The translations under genes and the position numbers were made by a program. 64,000 nucleotides of DNA from Mesorhizobium sp. BR1-1-16 (GTDB lineage: Bacteria > Pseudomonadota > Alphaproteobacteria > Rhizobiales > Kaistiaceae). The DNA is taken from assembly GCF_020165495.1 (NCBI RefSeq), contig NZ_JAIUIE010000006.1, forward strand, positions 233,553-297,552, given 5' to 3'. Below are positions 9,191 to 18,972 of the stretch, piece by piece; position 1 is the stretch's first letter; every line of letters begins with the position of its first letter. The notes under the pieces are model-generated. The model was not told where the DNA came from. It worked only from the letters and a program-made list of their open reading frames with translations, and did not search any database.

Positions 9191-10147
9191 TCAGGACTTT
9201 TCCGGACCGAGCGCCGCGGCCGCGAGACGGACCGGAACTTCGGCGCGAACCGGCTCGCGACGCGGCGCGGCCGTCCCGTCGACAAAGCACCACGCCGACG
9301 AATCAGCCAGCAGAGCCTCGACGATGCGCGCGTTCAGCCGATGGCCGCCGCGATAGGAGCGGTAAGCCCCGATGATCGGCGCGCCGGCAAGCGCCAGATC
9401 GCCGACCGCATCGAGCGCCTTGTGGCGCACAAACTCGTCCGCGAAACGCAGCCCCTCCGGATTGAGAACGCGGTCATCACCGAGCACGACCGTGTTGTCG
9501 AGCGAGGAGCCGAGCGCGAGACCGCGCGACCAGTAGGTCTGCACGTCGCGCAGGAAGCCGAAAGTCCGGGCGCGGGCAAGATCACGACGGAACGTCGCCG
9601 GGGTCAGGTCGGTGACGAAAGCCTGGCGGCCAATCAGCGGCGAATCGAAATCGATGTCGATCTCGAAGCGGCGGCCATCAAACGGCAGCAACTCGGCAAA
9701 GGCCGGACCCTGGTCGAGGCGGATCGGCTTCAGGACCTTGATGAAGCGGCGGCGGGCGGCGAGCTGGACGATCTCGGTCTGCTCGATCAACGCGACAAAG
9801 GCGCTGGCGCTGCCATCCATCATCGGCACTTCGGCGCCATCGATATCGACCGCCACATTATCGACGCCAAGACCGTTGAAGGTCGCCAGCAGATGTTCGA
9901 TCGTGGCGATCGACAATCCCATGCGGGCGATCGTCGTGCAGGAATCGGTGGCCGACAGATTGTCGATCGAGGCGCGGATCGCAACCGATTCGGAAGCGTC
10001 GCCATCGGTGCGCTGGAACGTGATGCCGCTATCGGCTGGCGCAGGATTGAGCGCCATCGAGACCGGCTGGCCGCTATGCACACCGATACCCGATACGACG
10101 ACGCGATCGCGCAACGTCGTCTGCGGTGTGCCCATACGCTTTGCCAT
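9191..10147 (-). CDS. lpxC: UDP-3-O-acyl-N-acetylglucosamine deacetylase LpxC
   Basis: Zinc enzyme performing the committed step of lipid A synthesis. The 318-residue protein keeps the zinc ligands: His85 in TIEHLLA, and His242 and Asp246 in RHKALDAVGDLALAG. The catalytic His269 is in YRGGHRLN. The MMDGSASAFV motif that follows the first zinc ligand is also present. CAGGGG precedes the ATG. It lies downstream of ftsZ, but a strong terminator at 10373-10400 separates them, so lpxC probably has its own promoter in the region 10148-10372. Confidence 0.96.
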   Translation of the reverse strand: MAKRMGTPQTTLRDRVVVSGIGVHSGQPVSMALNPAPADSGITFQRTDGDASESVAIRASIDNLSATDSCTTIARMGLSIATIEHLLATFNGLGVDNVAVDIDGAEVPMMDGSASAFVALIEQTEIVQLAARRRFIKVLKPIRLDQGPAFAELLPFDGRRFEIDIDFDSPLIGRQAFVTDLTPATFRRDLARARTFGFLRDVQTYWSRGLALGSSLDNTVVLGDDRVLNPEGLRFADEFVRHKALDAVGDLALAGAPIIGAYRSYRGGHRLNARIVEALLADSSAWCFVDGTAAPRREPVRAEVPVRLAAAALGPEKS

Positions 10148-10372
10148 GAATTGAACCCCTGCGGGACCGCCAATTACGCGGCGTCCCTGTCGCGCTTCAC
10201 CTACTGAGCCGCTCGCTCGCGAAACATGCCGGCCTGTCGACTCGGCGTAATCGCGCTGCAGAGCAGCAATTCGTAGTGTGAAGATACGGCCCGCCCCCTC
10301 CTACAACAAATCACGGTTTCTAACCGTATGTTACGCGGTATCCGCCTGGGGGATTGCCTTGCCGCGCTTGCG
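10148..10372. promoter_or_regulatory. Probable lpxC promoter region
   Basis: This gap between the ftsZ terminator and the lpxC start is relatively AT-rich around 10300-10335, with a short dyad CGGTTTCTAACCG at 10313-10325. Because the upstream terminator isolates lpxC, a promoter reading leftwards is expected here. No clear -35/-10 pair could be fixed by eye. Confidence 0.35.
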
Positions 10373-10400
10373 AAAAGGCCCGGCGGAATACCGCCGGGCC
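10373..10400 (-). terminator. Rho-independent terminator after ftsZ
   Basis: Perfect 10-bp stem GGCCCGGCGG / CCGCCGGGCC with a 4-nt loop, followed on the minus strand by TTTT. It lies 24 nt after the ftsZ stop and marks the end of the dcw transcript. Confidence 0.85.
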
Positions 10401-10423
10401 TGGGGTCGAAATGCTGCAGTCGC

Positions 10424-12142
10424 TCAGTTCGCCTGACGGCGCAGGAAGGCCGGGATCTCGAGCTGGTCGTCCTCGTGGCGCGGCTCGCGCGGCATCACGC
10501 GGCCATGCGGATCGAGTTCAGCCTGCTGGCGCTGGCGATAGGCGTCCTGGACCGGCGCCGCCTGACGGGGCGCCTGCTGGGGACGCGCCGCCTGGGGAGC
10601 CGGAGCCTGCTGGCGCGGCGCCTGCTGGGGCGCACGGGCCGGAGCCTGCTGGACCGGAGCGGCCCGCTGGGGCTGCTGCGGCTGGGCATCTTCCTCGCGA
10701 CGGCCGAGATGAGCCAGGCGGCGGAGCAGACCCATCGGCCCGCGATCCTCCTCCTGCGCTTCCTCGCCGCGCGCGGCATGCATCTCGCGCTGGGCCACGA
10801 CCGGGAAGTCCTCGACCCGCGGCATGCGGCTGGAGGCCGGAGCCTCGGCCGCCGGCGGAATGAAGGACTGCTGCGGATGGTGGTCATGCGCATCGGCCGG
10901 CGCCGGGACCATGTCGAACTCGTGATCGAGTTCGGCCTCGTCATAGGAGACGGACGCCTGCGGCTGCTGCAGCGGGGCGATAGTGACGCCCGGGTCGCGG
11001 GAGGCCGTCTGCGCAGGCTGGCGGATGACCTGCTGCGGAGCCGGCGCGCGCATTTCGGTGTTCACCTGCGGTGCACGACCTGCGGCCGGCGGCTGAACGG
11101 CGGCCTGGGCGGCAGCCTTCATGCGCTGGTTGAGCTCGGCCATGCGCACTTCGGTCGGCGTGACGTCCTCGCGGACTTCGCTGTCGATGCCAGTGGCAAC
11201 GACCGAGACGCGGATGACGCCTTCGAGGCTTTCCTCGAATGTGGCGCCGAGGATGATGTTGGCGTCCGGATCCACTTCCTCGCGGATGCGGGTCGCCGCC
11301 TCGTCAACCTCGAACAGCGTCAGGTCCTTGCCGCCAGTGATCGAGATCAGCAGACCGCGGGCACCGTGCATCGACGTCTCGTCGAGCAGCGGATTGGCGA
11401 TCGCCGCCTCGGCGGCGAGGATGGCGCGGCGCTCGCCGGAGGCTTCGCCCGTGCCCATCATAGCCTTGCCCATCTCGCGCATCACCGAACGGACGTCGGC
11501 GAAGTCGAGATTGATCAGGCCTTCCTTGACCATCAGGTCGGTGATGCAGGCAACACCCGAATAGAGAACCTGGTCGGCCATGGCGAAGGCGTCCGCGAAG
11601 GTCGTCTTCTCATTGGCGATACGGAACAGGTTCTGGTTCGGAATGACGATCAGCGTATCGACGCATTCCTGCAGCTCGCGGATGCCGGCTTCGGCAACGC
11701 GCATGCGGCGGGCGCCTTCGAACTGGAACGGCTTCGTCACGACGCCGACCGTCAGGATCCCGTGCGAACGGGCCGAGCGGGCGATGACGGGCGCAGCGCC
11801 CGTGCCGGTGCCGCCGCCCATTCCGGCGGTGACGAACACCATGTGCGAGCCGGCGAGATGATCGTTGATCTCGTCCAGCACTTCCTCGGCGGCGGCGCGG
11901 CCGATCTCAGGCATCGAGCCGGCACCGAGACCCTCGGTGACCGCCGTGCCCATCTGGATGAGGCGCTCGGCACGCGCCGACATGAGCGCCTGGCTGTCGG
12001 TGTTGGCGCAGACAAACTCAACGCCCTCGAGCCCAGAACGGATCATGTTGTTGACGGCGTTGCCACCAGCCCCGCCAACGCCGAAGACCGTGATCTTGGG
12101 CTTAAGCTCAGTAATATCCGGCATCTTCAGGTTGATCGTCAT
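10424..12142 (-). CDS. ftsZ: Cell division protein FtsZ
   Basis: Tubulin-like GTPase that forms the division ring. The protein is 572 residues, far longer than the roughly 380 of E. coli. The GTP-binding signature GGGTGTG is at residues 109-115, and the T7 loop [11 protein letters not shown] at about 212-222. The conserved core ends near residue 325. A linker of about 225 residues, rich in Q, P, A and R, follows. The C-terminal peptide [15 protein letters not shown] (558-572) is the alphaproteobacterial docking site for FtsA and other partners. GAGG precedes the ATG. It lies 96 bp after ftsA, a gap that could carry an extra promoter. Confidence 0.98.
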   Translation of the reverse strand: MTINLKMPDITELKPKITVFGVGGAGGNAVNNMIRSGLEGVEFVCANTDSQALMSARAERLIQMGTAVTEGLGAGSMPEIGRAAAEEVLDEINDHLAGSHMVFVTAGMGGGTGTGAAPVIARSARSHGILTVGVVTKPFQFEGARRMRVAEAGIRELQECVDTLIVIPNQNLFRIANEKTTFADAFAMADQVLYSGVACITDLMVKEGLINLDFADVRSVMREMGKAMMGTGEASGERRAILAAEAAIANPLLDETSMHGARGLLISITGGKDLTLFEVDEAATRIREEVDPDANIILGATFEESLEGVIRVSVVATGIDSEVREDVTPTEVRMAELNQRMKAAAQAAVQPPAAGRAPQVNTEMRAPAPQQVIRQPAQTASRDPGVTIAPLQQPQASVSYDEAELDHEFDMVPAPADAHDHHPQQSFIPPAAEAPASSRMPRVEDFPVVAQREMHAARGEEAQEEDRGPMGLLRRLAHLGRREEDAQPQQPQRAAPVQQAPARAPQQAPRQQAPAPQAARPQQAPRQAAPVQDAYRQRQQAELDPHGRVMPREPRHEDDQLEIPAFLRRQAN

Positions 12143-12238
12143 GGAGACCTCGTCGTCTGACCCCTCAGCCGGTGGCGTAAACCGGCCTGGCTTTGCTTAA
12201 TTGAGGCGCCTCGCCCTGTGCGCCCCGCCTCTCGGCTA

Positions 12239-13561
12239 TTAGAAACTTTCGCGGAACCAGTGCCCGACCCGTGCGAAATAGCCGCCGGTCCCGGTCATCG
12301 GCATGCGATGGCCGCGCATCGCCGAGACCTGCTCGATCTGGGCGACTTGCGGATAGATCAAAAGCCCTACGGCCGCCGAGAAGGCTGGCCCCCTGGCCGC
12401 CTCCGGCAGGCCCGTCACGCCGAGCGGACGGCCAAGACGGACATTGCGCGCAAGGATGCGCCGCGCCGCCTCGTTGATGCCCGCCAGCTGGCTGCCGCCA
12501 CCGGTGAGCACGATCCGCCGGCCAACCATGGTCTGGAAGCCGGAACGGTTCAGCCGGTCGCGGACGAGCTCCAGCACCTCTTCAATGCGGGCGCGGATGA
12601 TCCGCGTCAGCGCGGCCCGCGGAATCTGGTTCGGAACGTCGCGGTCGTCGTCGCTGATCGGCAGCACGGACAGCATGTCGCGCTCGTCGGAAACCGAAGG
12701 CAACGCGCTGCCATGCATGGTCTTCAGCCGCTCGGCATCCTCGATGCGGGTCGACAGTCCGCGCGCGATGTCGGTGGTGACGTGCTGACCGCCGATGGCG
12801 ATCGCATCGGCATGGACGAACTGGCCGTCCATGAACACCGAGATCGTTGTGGTGCCGCCGCCGAGATCGACGCAGGCGACGCCAAGCTCGGTCTCGTCAT
12901 CGACAAGCGCCGAGAGACCGCTCGCATAGGGCGTCGCGACCATCGCCTCGACCGAGAGATGGCAGCGCGAAATGCAGAGCTCGAGATTGCGCAGCGGCGC
13001 CGACTCTCCGGTGACGATGTGCATGTCGACGCCGAGCCGTTCACCGAGCATGCCGCGTGGGTCGCGGATGCCGCCATTGCCATCGATGGCATAGCCGATC
13101 GGCAGCGAATGGATCGGCGCACGCTCCGGCGTGACGGTGTGCTCGCGGCCGGCGGCGAGGACGCGCTTGATGTCGTTCTCGACCACTTCATGGCCGGTCA
13201 GCGAGACGCTCGCCGAATAGACTTCGCTCGAAAGGCGGCCGCAGGAGACGTTGACGATCAGCGATTCGACCGTGACGCCGGCCATGCGCTCGGCGGCATC
13301 GACTGCGAGGCGGATCGCCTGCTCGGCCTTGTCCAGATCGACCACGACGCCCGACTTGATGCCGCGCGACCGCTGATGGCCGATGCCGAGCACCTCGACG
13401 GCATGGGTACGGCCGGGCAGCACATCGCCAAGCTCACGCGGCTTCAGTTTGGCGATCAGGCAGCAGACCTTGGACGATCCGACATCGAGGATCGAGACGA
13501 TGGTGGCCTTCTTGGCCGACAGCGGCTTCAAACGGCTTTCGGAGGTGACGAACAGGGCCAT
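12239..13561 (-). CDS. ftsA: Cell division protein FtsA
   Basis: Actin-like ATPase that tethers FtsZ to the membrane. The 440-residue protein carries the phosphate loops ILDVGSSKVCCLIAKL near residue 24 and CVDLGGGTTTISVFMDG in the middle, plus the adenosine motif VLTGGGSQLAGI. The C-terminal GYFARVGHWFRESF is the expected amphipathic membrane-targeting helix. Its ATG overlaps the ftsQ stop as TGATG, indicating translational coupling. Confidence 0.97.
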   Translation of the reverse strand: MALFVTSESRLKPLSAKKATIVSILDVGSSKVCCLIAKLKPRELGDVLPGRTHAVEVLGIGHQRSRGIKSGVVVDLDKAEQAIRLAVDAAERMAGVTVESLIVNVSCGRLSSEVYSASVSLTGHEVVENDIKRVLAAGREHTVTPERAPIHSLPIGYAIDGNGGIRDPRGMLGERLGVDMHIVTGESAPLRNLELCISRCHLSVEAMVATPYASGLSALVDDETELGVACVDLGGGTTTISVFMDGQFVHADAIAIGGQHVTTDIARGLSTRIEDAERLKTMHGSALPSVSDERDMLSVLPISDDDRDVPNQIPRAALTRIIRARIEEVLELVRDRLNRSGFQTMVGRRIVLTGGGSQLAGINEAARRILARNVRLGRPLGVTGLPEAARGPAFSAAVGLLIYPQVAQIEQVSAMRGHRMPMTGTGGYFARVGHWFRESF

Positions 13562-14478
13562 CAGGTGCTCGCCCCTTTGCGCTTCGCAAGCTTCGCCTGC
13601 TCCTTGAGTTCGGCTTCGCGTTTTACGGCGGCTTCGGGCGTCAGCCGCACAAACATCCGGTCGCCGAGACGGAGATCGACGCTGACGATGTCGCGGCCAA
13701 GCAGATTGTTGCTCTGGTCGAAGCCGGCGATCCGCGCCAGCGCGGCCTTGGGATCGTCCTGCGGCAGCATTAGCGTGACACCGTTGTCGAGCACGAAATT
13801 CCAGCGCCGCTGGCCAATCAGCACAGCCGCCTTGAGCCGGGCGCGAATTCCCGGCGCAGTGTCGGCAAGCGCCAGCGCCTCGGAGGCACGCGTCTCGGCA
13901 CCCGCGCCGACCACGCGGACGAGATTGCGATGGGCATCCCGGGCGTCGCCGATGACGCGGCCGGTATCGTCGAGCACGGAGAGCTGCTGGTCGTGCTGCC
14001 AGAGCACATAAGGCTGGCGCTCGTCGATCGTGATCTTCAGCGTCGAGGGATAGACCTTGCGCAGCGACGCCGTCTGAACCCAGGGCAGCGTCTCGATGCG
14101 CTCCCGCGCCGAAGCGACGTCGATCGCCGGCAGCGAGGCATCCGGCGGAAGCTGCAGCTTCTGCAGCACGGCGACCTCGGAGGTCTCCATCTGCCCGGTG
14201 ATCTTCACGGATTCGACGACGAGGCCGCCCGCATTCGACAGCGAGGTGACGAGTTCATCGGTGCGGCCCGCAGACACCACGCCGGCAACGCCGGTCGCGA
14301 TGAACAGGAGCGCCGTCAATTCAATGCCGATATGCGGCGGCAGGCGGCGCTCATAGCGCGCCAGCGACTTGAGCCGCCGATGCAGCCAGGACGGCATGCG
14401 TCGAGCAGACGGCACGGCGAGATCGGCCGATCCGCGCGCTCCCTGCTCTTCCGCCAGCTCATCGACTACCTGCCGCAC
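13561..14478 (-). CDS. ftsQ: Cell division protein FtsQ
   Basis: Bitopic membrane protein of the FtsQLB divisome subcomplex. The 305-residue sequence has a cytoplasmic basic segment, one transmembrane helix at about residues 50-69, and then a POTRA domain (VESVKITGQMETSEVAVLQKLQLPPDASLPAIDV, ERIETLPWVQTASLRKVYPSTLKITIDERQPYVLW) and the FtsQ C-terminal domain. The proposed start is GTG at 14478, overlapping the end of ddl by 13 nt. The C-terminus is lysine-rich (ELKEQAKLAKRKGAST). Confidence 0.93.
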   Translation of the reverse strand: MRQVVDELAEEQGARGSADLAVPSARRMPSWLHRRLKSLARYERRLPPHIGIELTALLFIATGVAGVVSAGRTDELVTSLSNAGGLVVESVKITGQMETSEVAVLQKLQLPPDASLPAIDVASARERIETLPWVQTASLRKVYPSTLKITIDERQPYVLWQHDQQLSVLDDTGRVIGDARDAHRNLVRVVGAGAETRASEALALADTAPGIRARLKAAVLIGQRRWNFVLDNGVTLMLPQDDPKAALARIAGFDQSNNLLGRDIVSVDLRLGDRMFVRLTPEAAVKREAELKEQAKLAKRKGAST

Positions 14479-15389
14479 GACGCGTCCTCCACCATCCAGC
14501 TCACCAGTTCCGGAAAACTCATTCCGGCATGCCGCGCCATATCCGGGACCAGCGACGTCGCCGTCATGCCCGGCTGGGTGTTCACTTCAAGGCAAACCAG
14601 CTGCCCCGTGCCGTCAGGTCGATCGTCGTATCGGAAGTCCGCTCGGCTGATGCCGCGACACCCGAGAGCCCGATGAGCCCGCACCGATAGATTCCGTATA
14701 CTTTGGTAAACATCTGGTAAAAGCGGCGCAGGAATTACGTGTCGTGCACCGTTGTCGGAATATTTGGCGTCGTAGTCGTACCAGCCACCATCGGCCGTCA
14801 CGAGCTCAATGATATCAAGGGCTTCGTCGCCCATGACGCCGCAGGTCAGCTCGCGGCCGCCGATGAAACGCTCCACCATGACCGTGTCGCCAAAAGCCCA
14901 ATCCTCAGCAAAGAGTTGCTGAGGCGGGTGAAGAGCGCCCTCACGAACGATCAGGACACCGAAACTCGACCCCTCTGCCACCGGCTTCACGACATAAGGT
15001 GGTGTCATCGGATGCGCCTTCGCGACATCCAGGCGGTGCATGAGCACTGATTCGGCGATTGGAATTCCGGCCGCCGCGAGGACGTCCTTGGCGCGCGCCT
15101 TGTTCATCGCGAGCGCCGAAGCGAGCACGCCGGAATGGGTGTAGGGGATCTGGAGGATCTCGAGGATGCCCTGGATACAGCCGTCCTCGCCATAAGGCCC
15201 GTGCAGCGCGTTGAAGGCGACATCCGGCTTCAGGCGCGCCAGCACCTCCGCCACGTCACGCTGAACATCGACCCGCGTGACCCGGTAACCCGCAACCTCG
15301 AGCGCATCGGCGCAACCCTTGCCGGAATTGAGCGAAACCGGCCTTTCGCTCGACCATCCGCCCATCAGGACGGCGACGTGCTTCGCCAA
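14466..15389 (-). CDS. ddl: D-alanine--D-alanine ligase
   Basis: ATP-grasp ligase making the D-Ala-D-Ala terminus of peptidoglycan precursors. The protein is 307 residues. HVAVLMGGWSSERPVSLNSG starts the chain, NALHGPYGEDGCIQGILEIL holds the substrate-loop motif, and CLEVNTQPGMT carries metal-binding residues. The start is taken as TTG at 15389, because it gives the family N-terminus (M)AKHVAVLMGG and has GAGAGGGG 9 nt upstream. A GTG at 15422 would add 11 residues and lacks that site. Confidence 0.94.
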   Translation of the reverse strand: MAKHVAVLMGGWSSERPVSLNSGKGCADALEVAGYRVTRVDVQRDVAEVLARLKPDVAFNALHGPYGEDGCIQGILEILQIPYTHSGVLASALAMNKARAKDVLAAAGIPIAESVLMHRLDVAKAHPMTPPYVVKPVAEGSSFGVLIVREGALHPPQQLFAEDWAFGDTVMVERFIGGRELTCGVMGDEALDIIELVTADGGWYDYDAKYSDNGARHVIPAPLLPDVYQSIRNLSVRAHRALGCRGISRADFRYDDRPDGTGQLVCLEVNTQPGMTATSLVPDMARHAGMSFPELVSWMVEDASCGR

Positions 15390-15469
15390 GACAGTTAACC
15401 CCTCTCGAATCGATCGGGGCACTATGTCAGGGAAGAGGTAATCGATCGTTAACCAGGTGCGTTATCCCG

Positions 15470-15488
15470 CTGAGTCAAAACGACTCAG
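15470..15488. repeat. Short inverted repeat upstream of ddl
   Basis: Seven-bp arms CTGAGTC / GACTCAG around a 5-nt loop AAAAC, in the 120-bp gap between murB and ddl. Neither strand has a T-tract, so it is not a classical terminator. It could be an attenuator, an operator or incidental. Confidence 0.35.
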
Positions 15489-15509
15489 GGCGACCCGCCG
15501 AGCGCGGCT

Positions 15510-16454
15510 CTAGCCGCCAAGAAACGGCTCGACCGCCCCGCCCTCGCCAGGCAGTCCGAGCCGCTTGATTTCCCAGTCGAGACGGACGCCGCTCGTCGCC
15601 AGCACCCGGGCGCGAACCGTCTCGCCCAGCAGTTCGAGATCATGGCCGGTGGCGCCGCCCGTGTTGATCAGGAAGTTGCAGTGCATTTCGGAAACCTGTG
15701 CGCCGCCGATCCTGAGACCGCGGCAGCCGGCGGCATCGACGAGCTTCCACGCCGAGTCGCCAGGCGGGTTCTTGAACGTCGAACCACCCGTCTTTTCGCG
15801 GATCGGCTGGGCACGTTCGCGATGCGCCTCGACCTCGGCCATCGCAGCTTCTATCAGGCTGCGATCCGCCGGTTCGCCCTGATAGATCGCCTCAGTGAAG
15901 ATCAGATCTTCGGCCGCGTCGGTATGGCGATAGGTGAAGCCCATATCGGCATTACTGAGCACATGGCGGGCGCCGCTGCGGTCGATCGCGGTAACCTCGA
16001 CCAGCCTCTCGCGCGTCTCGCCGCCATTGGCGCCGGCATTCATGCGCAACGCTCCGCCGATAGCGCCGGGAATGCCATGATAGAAGGCGAAGCCGGCAAG
16101 CCCCTCCGCCAGCGCGAATGCGGCGACACGCTTGTCGGGCAAGGCCGTGCCGACACGGATCCGATCGCCGGCGAGCCGTTCCGTCGCGCCGAAACCCTTG
16201 GCCGACAGACGGACGACAACGCCCGGAATGCCGCCGTCGCGCACCAGCAGATTCGAGCCGACACCGATCACCAGCACCGGCACGTCAGGCGCCAGTCGCG
16301 ACAGGAACAGCGCGAGATCGTCAGCGTCGGCCGGCTGGAACAGCGCCTGCGCCGGGCCGCCGACGCGAAACCACGTGACCGCGTCGAGCCCGAAATTCGG
16401 CGTGACGCGACCCCGGATATCCGTGAGGTCGAGATCAAGGGCCGCGAAGCTCAT
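15510..16454 (-). CDS. murB: UDP-N-acetylenolpyruvoylglucosamine reductase MurB
   Basis: FAD-dependent reductase that forms UDP-MurNAc. The 314-residue protein shows the FAD-binding motifs [22 protein letters not shown] and [23 protein letters not shown]. The catalytic-region motif [24 protein letters not shown] includes the serine that protonates the intermediate, and [15 protein letters not shown] follows. Its ATG overlaps the murC stop codon as ATGA. Confidence 0.96.
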   Translation of the reverse strand: MSFAALDLDLTDIRGRVTPNFGLDAVTWFRVGGPAQALFQPADADDLALFLSRLAPDVPVLVIGVGSNLLVRDGGIPGVVVRLSAKGFGATERLAGDRIRVGTALPDKRVAAFALAEGLAGFAFYHGIPGAIGGALRMNAGANGGETRERLVEVTAIDRSGARHVLSNADMGFTYRHTDAAEDLIFTEAIYQGEPADRSLIEAAMAEVEAHRERAQPIREKTGGSTFKNPPGDSAWKLVDAAGCRGLRIGGAQVSEMHCNFLINTGGATGHDLELLGETVRARVLATSGVRLDWEIKRLGLPGEGGAVEPFLGG

Positions 16455-17860
16455 CCGCCGAGCTTCTCGAGTTCGCCGGGCAGCGCATAGGCCCAGTTCG
16501 TGATCGAGCCAGCGCCGAGGCAGACGACATAGTCGCCCGGCTTGGCGATGCCCCCGATCATCGCGGCCAGGTGTTCCGGCGCCTCGAGCGGACGCGCATC
16601 ACGATGGCCGCGCACCCTCAGCCCATCGACGAGATGGTCGCGATCGATCCCTTCGATCGGCGCTTCACCGGCGGCATAGACAGGCGCGACGATGACCGTG
16701 TCGGCGTCGTTGAAACAGGTGCAGAAACCATCGAAGAGATCGTGCAGGCGCGAATAGCGATGCGGCTGAACCACGGCAATGACATGCGACTGATGGGCCG
16801 CCGCGCGCGCCGCCTTGAGCACCGCAGCGATCTCGACCGGATGATGTCCGTAGTCGTCGAAGATCTGGACGCCGTTCCAGCTTCCGGTCTGGGTGAAGCG
16901 CCGCTTGACGCCCGAGAAGCTGGCGAGCCCCTTGCGGATCGCCTCATCGGAAATGCCGAGCTGATGGGCGATGGCGACAGCGCCCGTAGCGTTCTGGACA
17001 TTGTGCTCGCCAGGCATCGGCATCACGAGATCAGGGATCTCGGTCATCGCGCCGCTGGCACGATCACGGATGTCCACAGTGAAGCGCGAGGTCGAGCCTT
17101 CGGTCCGAAGGTCGCGATAGCGGATATCGGCCTGCGGATTGGCGCCATAGGTGATGATGCGCCGATCCTCGATGCGCCCGATCAGCTTCTGCACCTCGGG
17201 ATGATCGAGGCACATGACGGCAAAGCCGTAGAACGGGATATTCTCGATGAACTGCTTGAACGCCTCGCGCACCTTGTCGAACGAGCCGTAGTGATCGAGA
17301 TGCTCGGGGTCGATATTGGTGACGAGCGCCACATCGGCGGGCAGCTTGACGAAGGTTCCGTCGCTCTCGTCGGCTTCGACGACCACCCAGTCGCTGGCAC
17401 CGATGCGCGCATTGGTGCCATAGGCATTGATGATGCCGCCATTGATGACCGTCGGATCGAAGCCGCCGGCATCGAGCAGCGCCGCCACCATCGAGGTGGT
17501 CGTCGTCTTGCCATGTGTGCCGGCGATCGCGATGGCGCTTTTGAGGCGCATCAGTTCGGCCAGCATCTCGGCGCGGCGCACCACCGGCAAGAGCCGCTCA
17601 CGCGCGGCCTTCAGCTCGGGATTGCTCGCCTTGATCGCCGACGACACGACGACGACGCGCGCATCGCCGAGATTGGCCGCGTCATGGCCGATCGAGATCG
17701 TGACGCCCTTCGCCTTGAGGCGCTGGACATTGGCATTCTCAGCCGAATCCGAACCCTGGACGCGATAGCCGAGATTGATCAGCACCTCGGCGATGCCGCT
17801 CATGCCGATGCCGCCGATGCCGACGAAGTGAACGGGACCGATGTCCCGGGGCATTTTCAT
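16451..17860 (-). CDS. murC: UDP-N-acetylmuramate--L-alanine ligase MurC
   Basis: Cytoplasmic Mur ligase adding L-Ala to UDP-MurNAc. From the ATG at 17860 the product has 469 residues: the N-terminal Rossmann motif [18 protein letters not shown], the ATP loop [13 protein letters not shown], and the later Mur-ligase motifs [23 protein letters not shown] and [10 protein letters not shown]. In-frame sequence upstream of 17860 lies inside murG and is not family-like. ATGA overlap with murG. Confidence 0.96.
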   Translation of the reverse strand: MKMPRDIGPVHFVGIGGIGMSGIAEVLINLGYRVQGSDSAENANVQRLKAKGVTISIGHDAANLGDARVVVVSSAIKASNPELKAARERLLPVVRRAEMLAELMRLKSAIAIAGTHGKTTTTSMVAALLDAGGFDPTVINGGIINAYGTNARIGASDWVVVEADESDGTFVKLPADVALVTNIDPEHLDHYGSFDKVREAFKQFIENIPFYGFAVMCLDHPEVQKLIGRIEDRRIITYGANPQADIRYRDLRTEGSTSRFTVDIRDRASGAMTEIPDLVMPMPGEHNVQNATGAVAIAHQLGISDEAIRKGLASFSGVKRRFTQTGSWNGVQIFDDYGHHPVEIAAVLKAARAAAHQSHVIAVVQPHRYSRLHDLFDGFCTCFNDADTVIVAPVYAAGEAPIEGIDRDHLVDGLRVRGHRDARPLEAPEHLAAMIGGIAKPGDYVVCLGAGSITNWAYALPGELEKLGG

Positions 17861-18969
17861 GAAGACATTCCCTTTGTCCTGGCTGCGGCAACCTCCTCGA
17901 CGAGATCGGCAAGGCGCACGGCCGCATCCGGCCGACCGACCGAGCGCGCCGCGGCGGCCGCTGCCGCAAGGTGATCCGGTGCGGCGAGGAAGCCGGCGAT
18001 ATCCTGTGCAAGCCGTTCGGCGGTCAGCTGCGCCTGCGGCACGACCCATCCGCCGCCGGCCTTGGCCAGTACGGCTGCGTTGACGCTCTGGTCCTGGTCG
18101 ATCGCATGCGGCAGCGGCACCATGATGCCGGGCCGGCCGATCACGGAAAGTTCGCTCACCGTCGAGGCGCCCGACCGGCAGAGCACGAGATGGCTGGCCG
18201 CGATCCGCGCCGGCAGGTCACGGAAAAAGGGCGCGAGTTCGGCCGCGACGCCAAGCGCCGCATAGGCGGCGCGGACGCGATCGATATCCTCTGGCCGGCA
18301 CTGCTGCACGATCGCGAGGCGGGCGCGGGCGGCGGGATCGAGCTTCGCCAGAGCCTCCGGCATCACATCAGAAAAGAAGCGCGCGCCCTGGCTGCCCCCG
18401 AAGACGACGAGGCGAAGCGGCGCATCGCCCTTCAGTGGATCGAACGGAATGCGGCTCGCCTCGAGGACGGCCTCGCGCACCGGGTTGCCGGTCTGGACGA
18501 TGCGCGTCTTGAGGCCCGCCGCATAGCCGACCTCCGCGAAGGAAGTCGCCAGGACGCTGACGCGCGGCGCCAGCAGCCTGTTGGCCCGGCCGAGCACGGC
18601 ATTGGCGTCGTGGACGATCGTGGGGATCTTCAGATGCGCGGCTGCCAAGAGCGGCGGCACTGTCGGATAGCCGCCGAAGCCGATGGCGGCGGCCGGCCTG
18701 ACACGGCGCAGCAGGCCCTTGGCCTGGCGGTAGCCGCCATAAAGGCTCCAGATCGCACGAGCGATTGCCACGGGCGACTTCACCGACGGCGTCGCCGAAC
18801 GGATGATATGCGTCTCGGCCGCCGGGAAATTCTGGCCGTAGGTTTCAGCGCGATGATCCGTCGCGAGATGGATGGTCCAGCCGCGCGCGATCAGCACATG
18901 CGCCAGCGCCTCGGCGGGGAAAAGATGGCCACCCGTCCCGCCGGCCGAAAGAAGGATCGTCCGCGACAC
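17857..18969 (-). CDS. murG: UDP-GlcNAc transferase MurG
   Basis: GT28 glycosyltransferase that converts lipid I to lipid II on the inner face of the cytoplasmic membrane. The 370-residue protein has the glycine-rich acceptor motif [16 protein letters not shown], the donor motifs [13 protein letters not shown] and [14 protein letters not shown], and [18 protein letters not shown] start at 18969 gives the expected N-terminus. The gap to ftsW is 3 nt. Confidence 0.96.
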   Translation of the reverse strand: MSRTILLSAGGTGGHLFPAEALAHVLIARGWTIHLATDHRAETYGQNFPAAETHIIRSATPSVKSPVAIARAIWSLYGGYRQAKGLLRRVRPAAAIGFGGYPTVPPLLAAAHLKIPTIVHDANAVLGRANRLLAPRVSVLATSFAEVGYAAGLKTRIVQTGNPVREAVLEASRIPFDPLKGDAPLRLVVFGGSQGARFFSDVMPEALAKLDPAARARLAIVQQCRPEDIDRVRAAYAALGVAAELAPFFRDLPARIAASHLVLCRSGASTVSELSVIGRPGIMVPLPHAIDQDQSVNAAVLAKAGGGWVVPQAQLTAERLAQDIAGFLAAPDHLAAAAAAARSVGRPDAAVRLADLVEEVAAARTKGMSS

Positions 18970-18972
18970 GGT

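Noticed and set aside
10540..10720. Repeat cluster resembling a CRISPR or minisatellite
   Set aside because: The repetition encodes the Q/P/A-rich FtsZ linker in frame; units are irregular and there are no spacers.
10328..14011. Two open frames of about 600 residues each on the plus strand opposite ftsZ and ftsA
   Set aside because: Both are antisense to certain division genes and have low-complexity basic translations without family patterns.
14360..15510. A possible frameshift in ddl because the ribosome site does not fit the GTG at 15422
   Set aside because: A TTG start at 15389 with a good Shine-Dalgarno sequence gives the normal family N-terminus, so the gene is intact.
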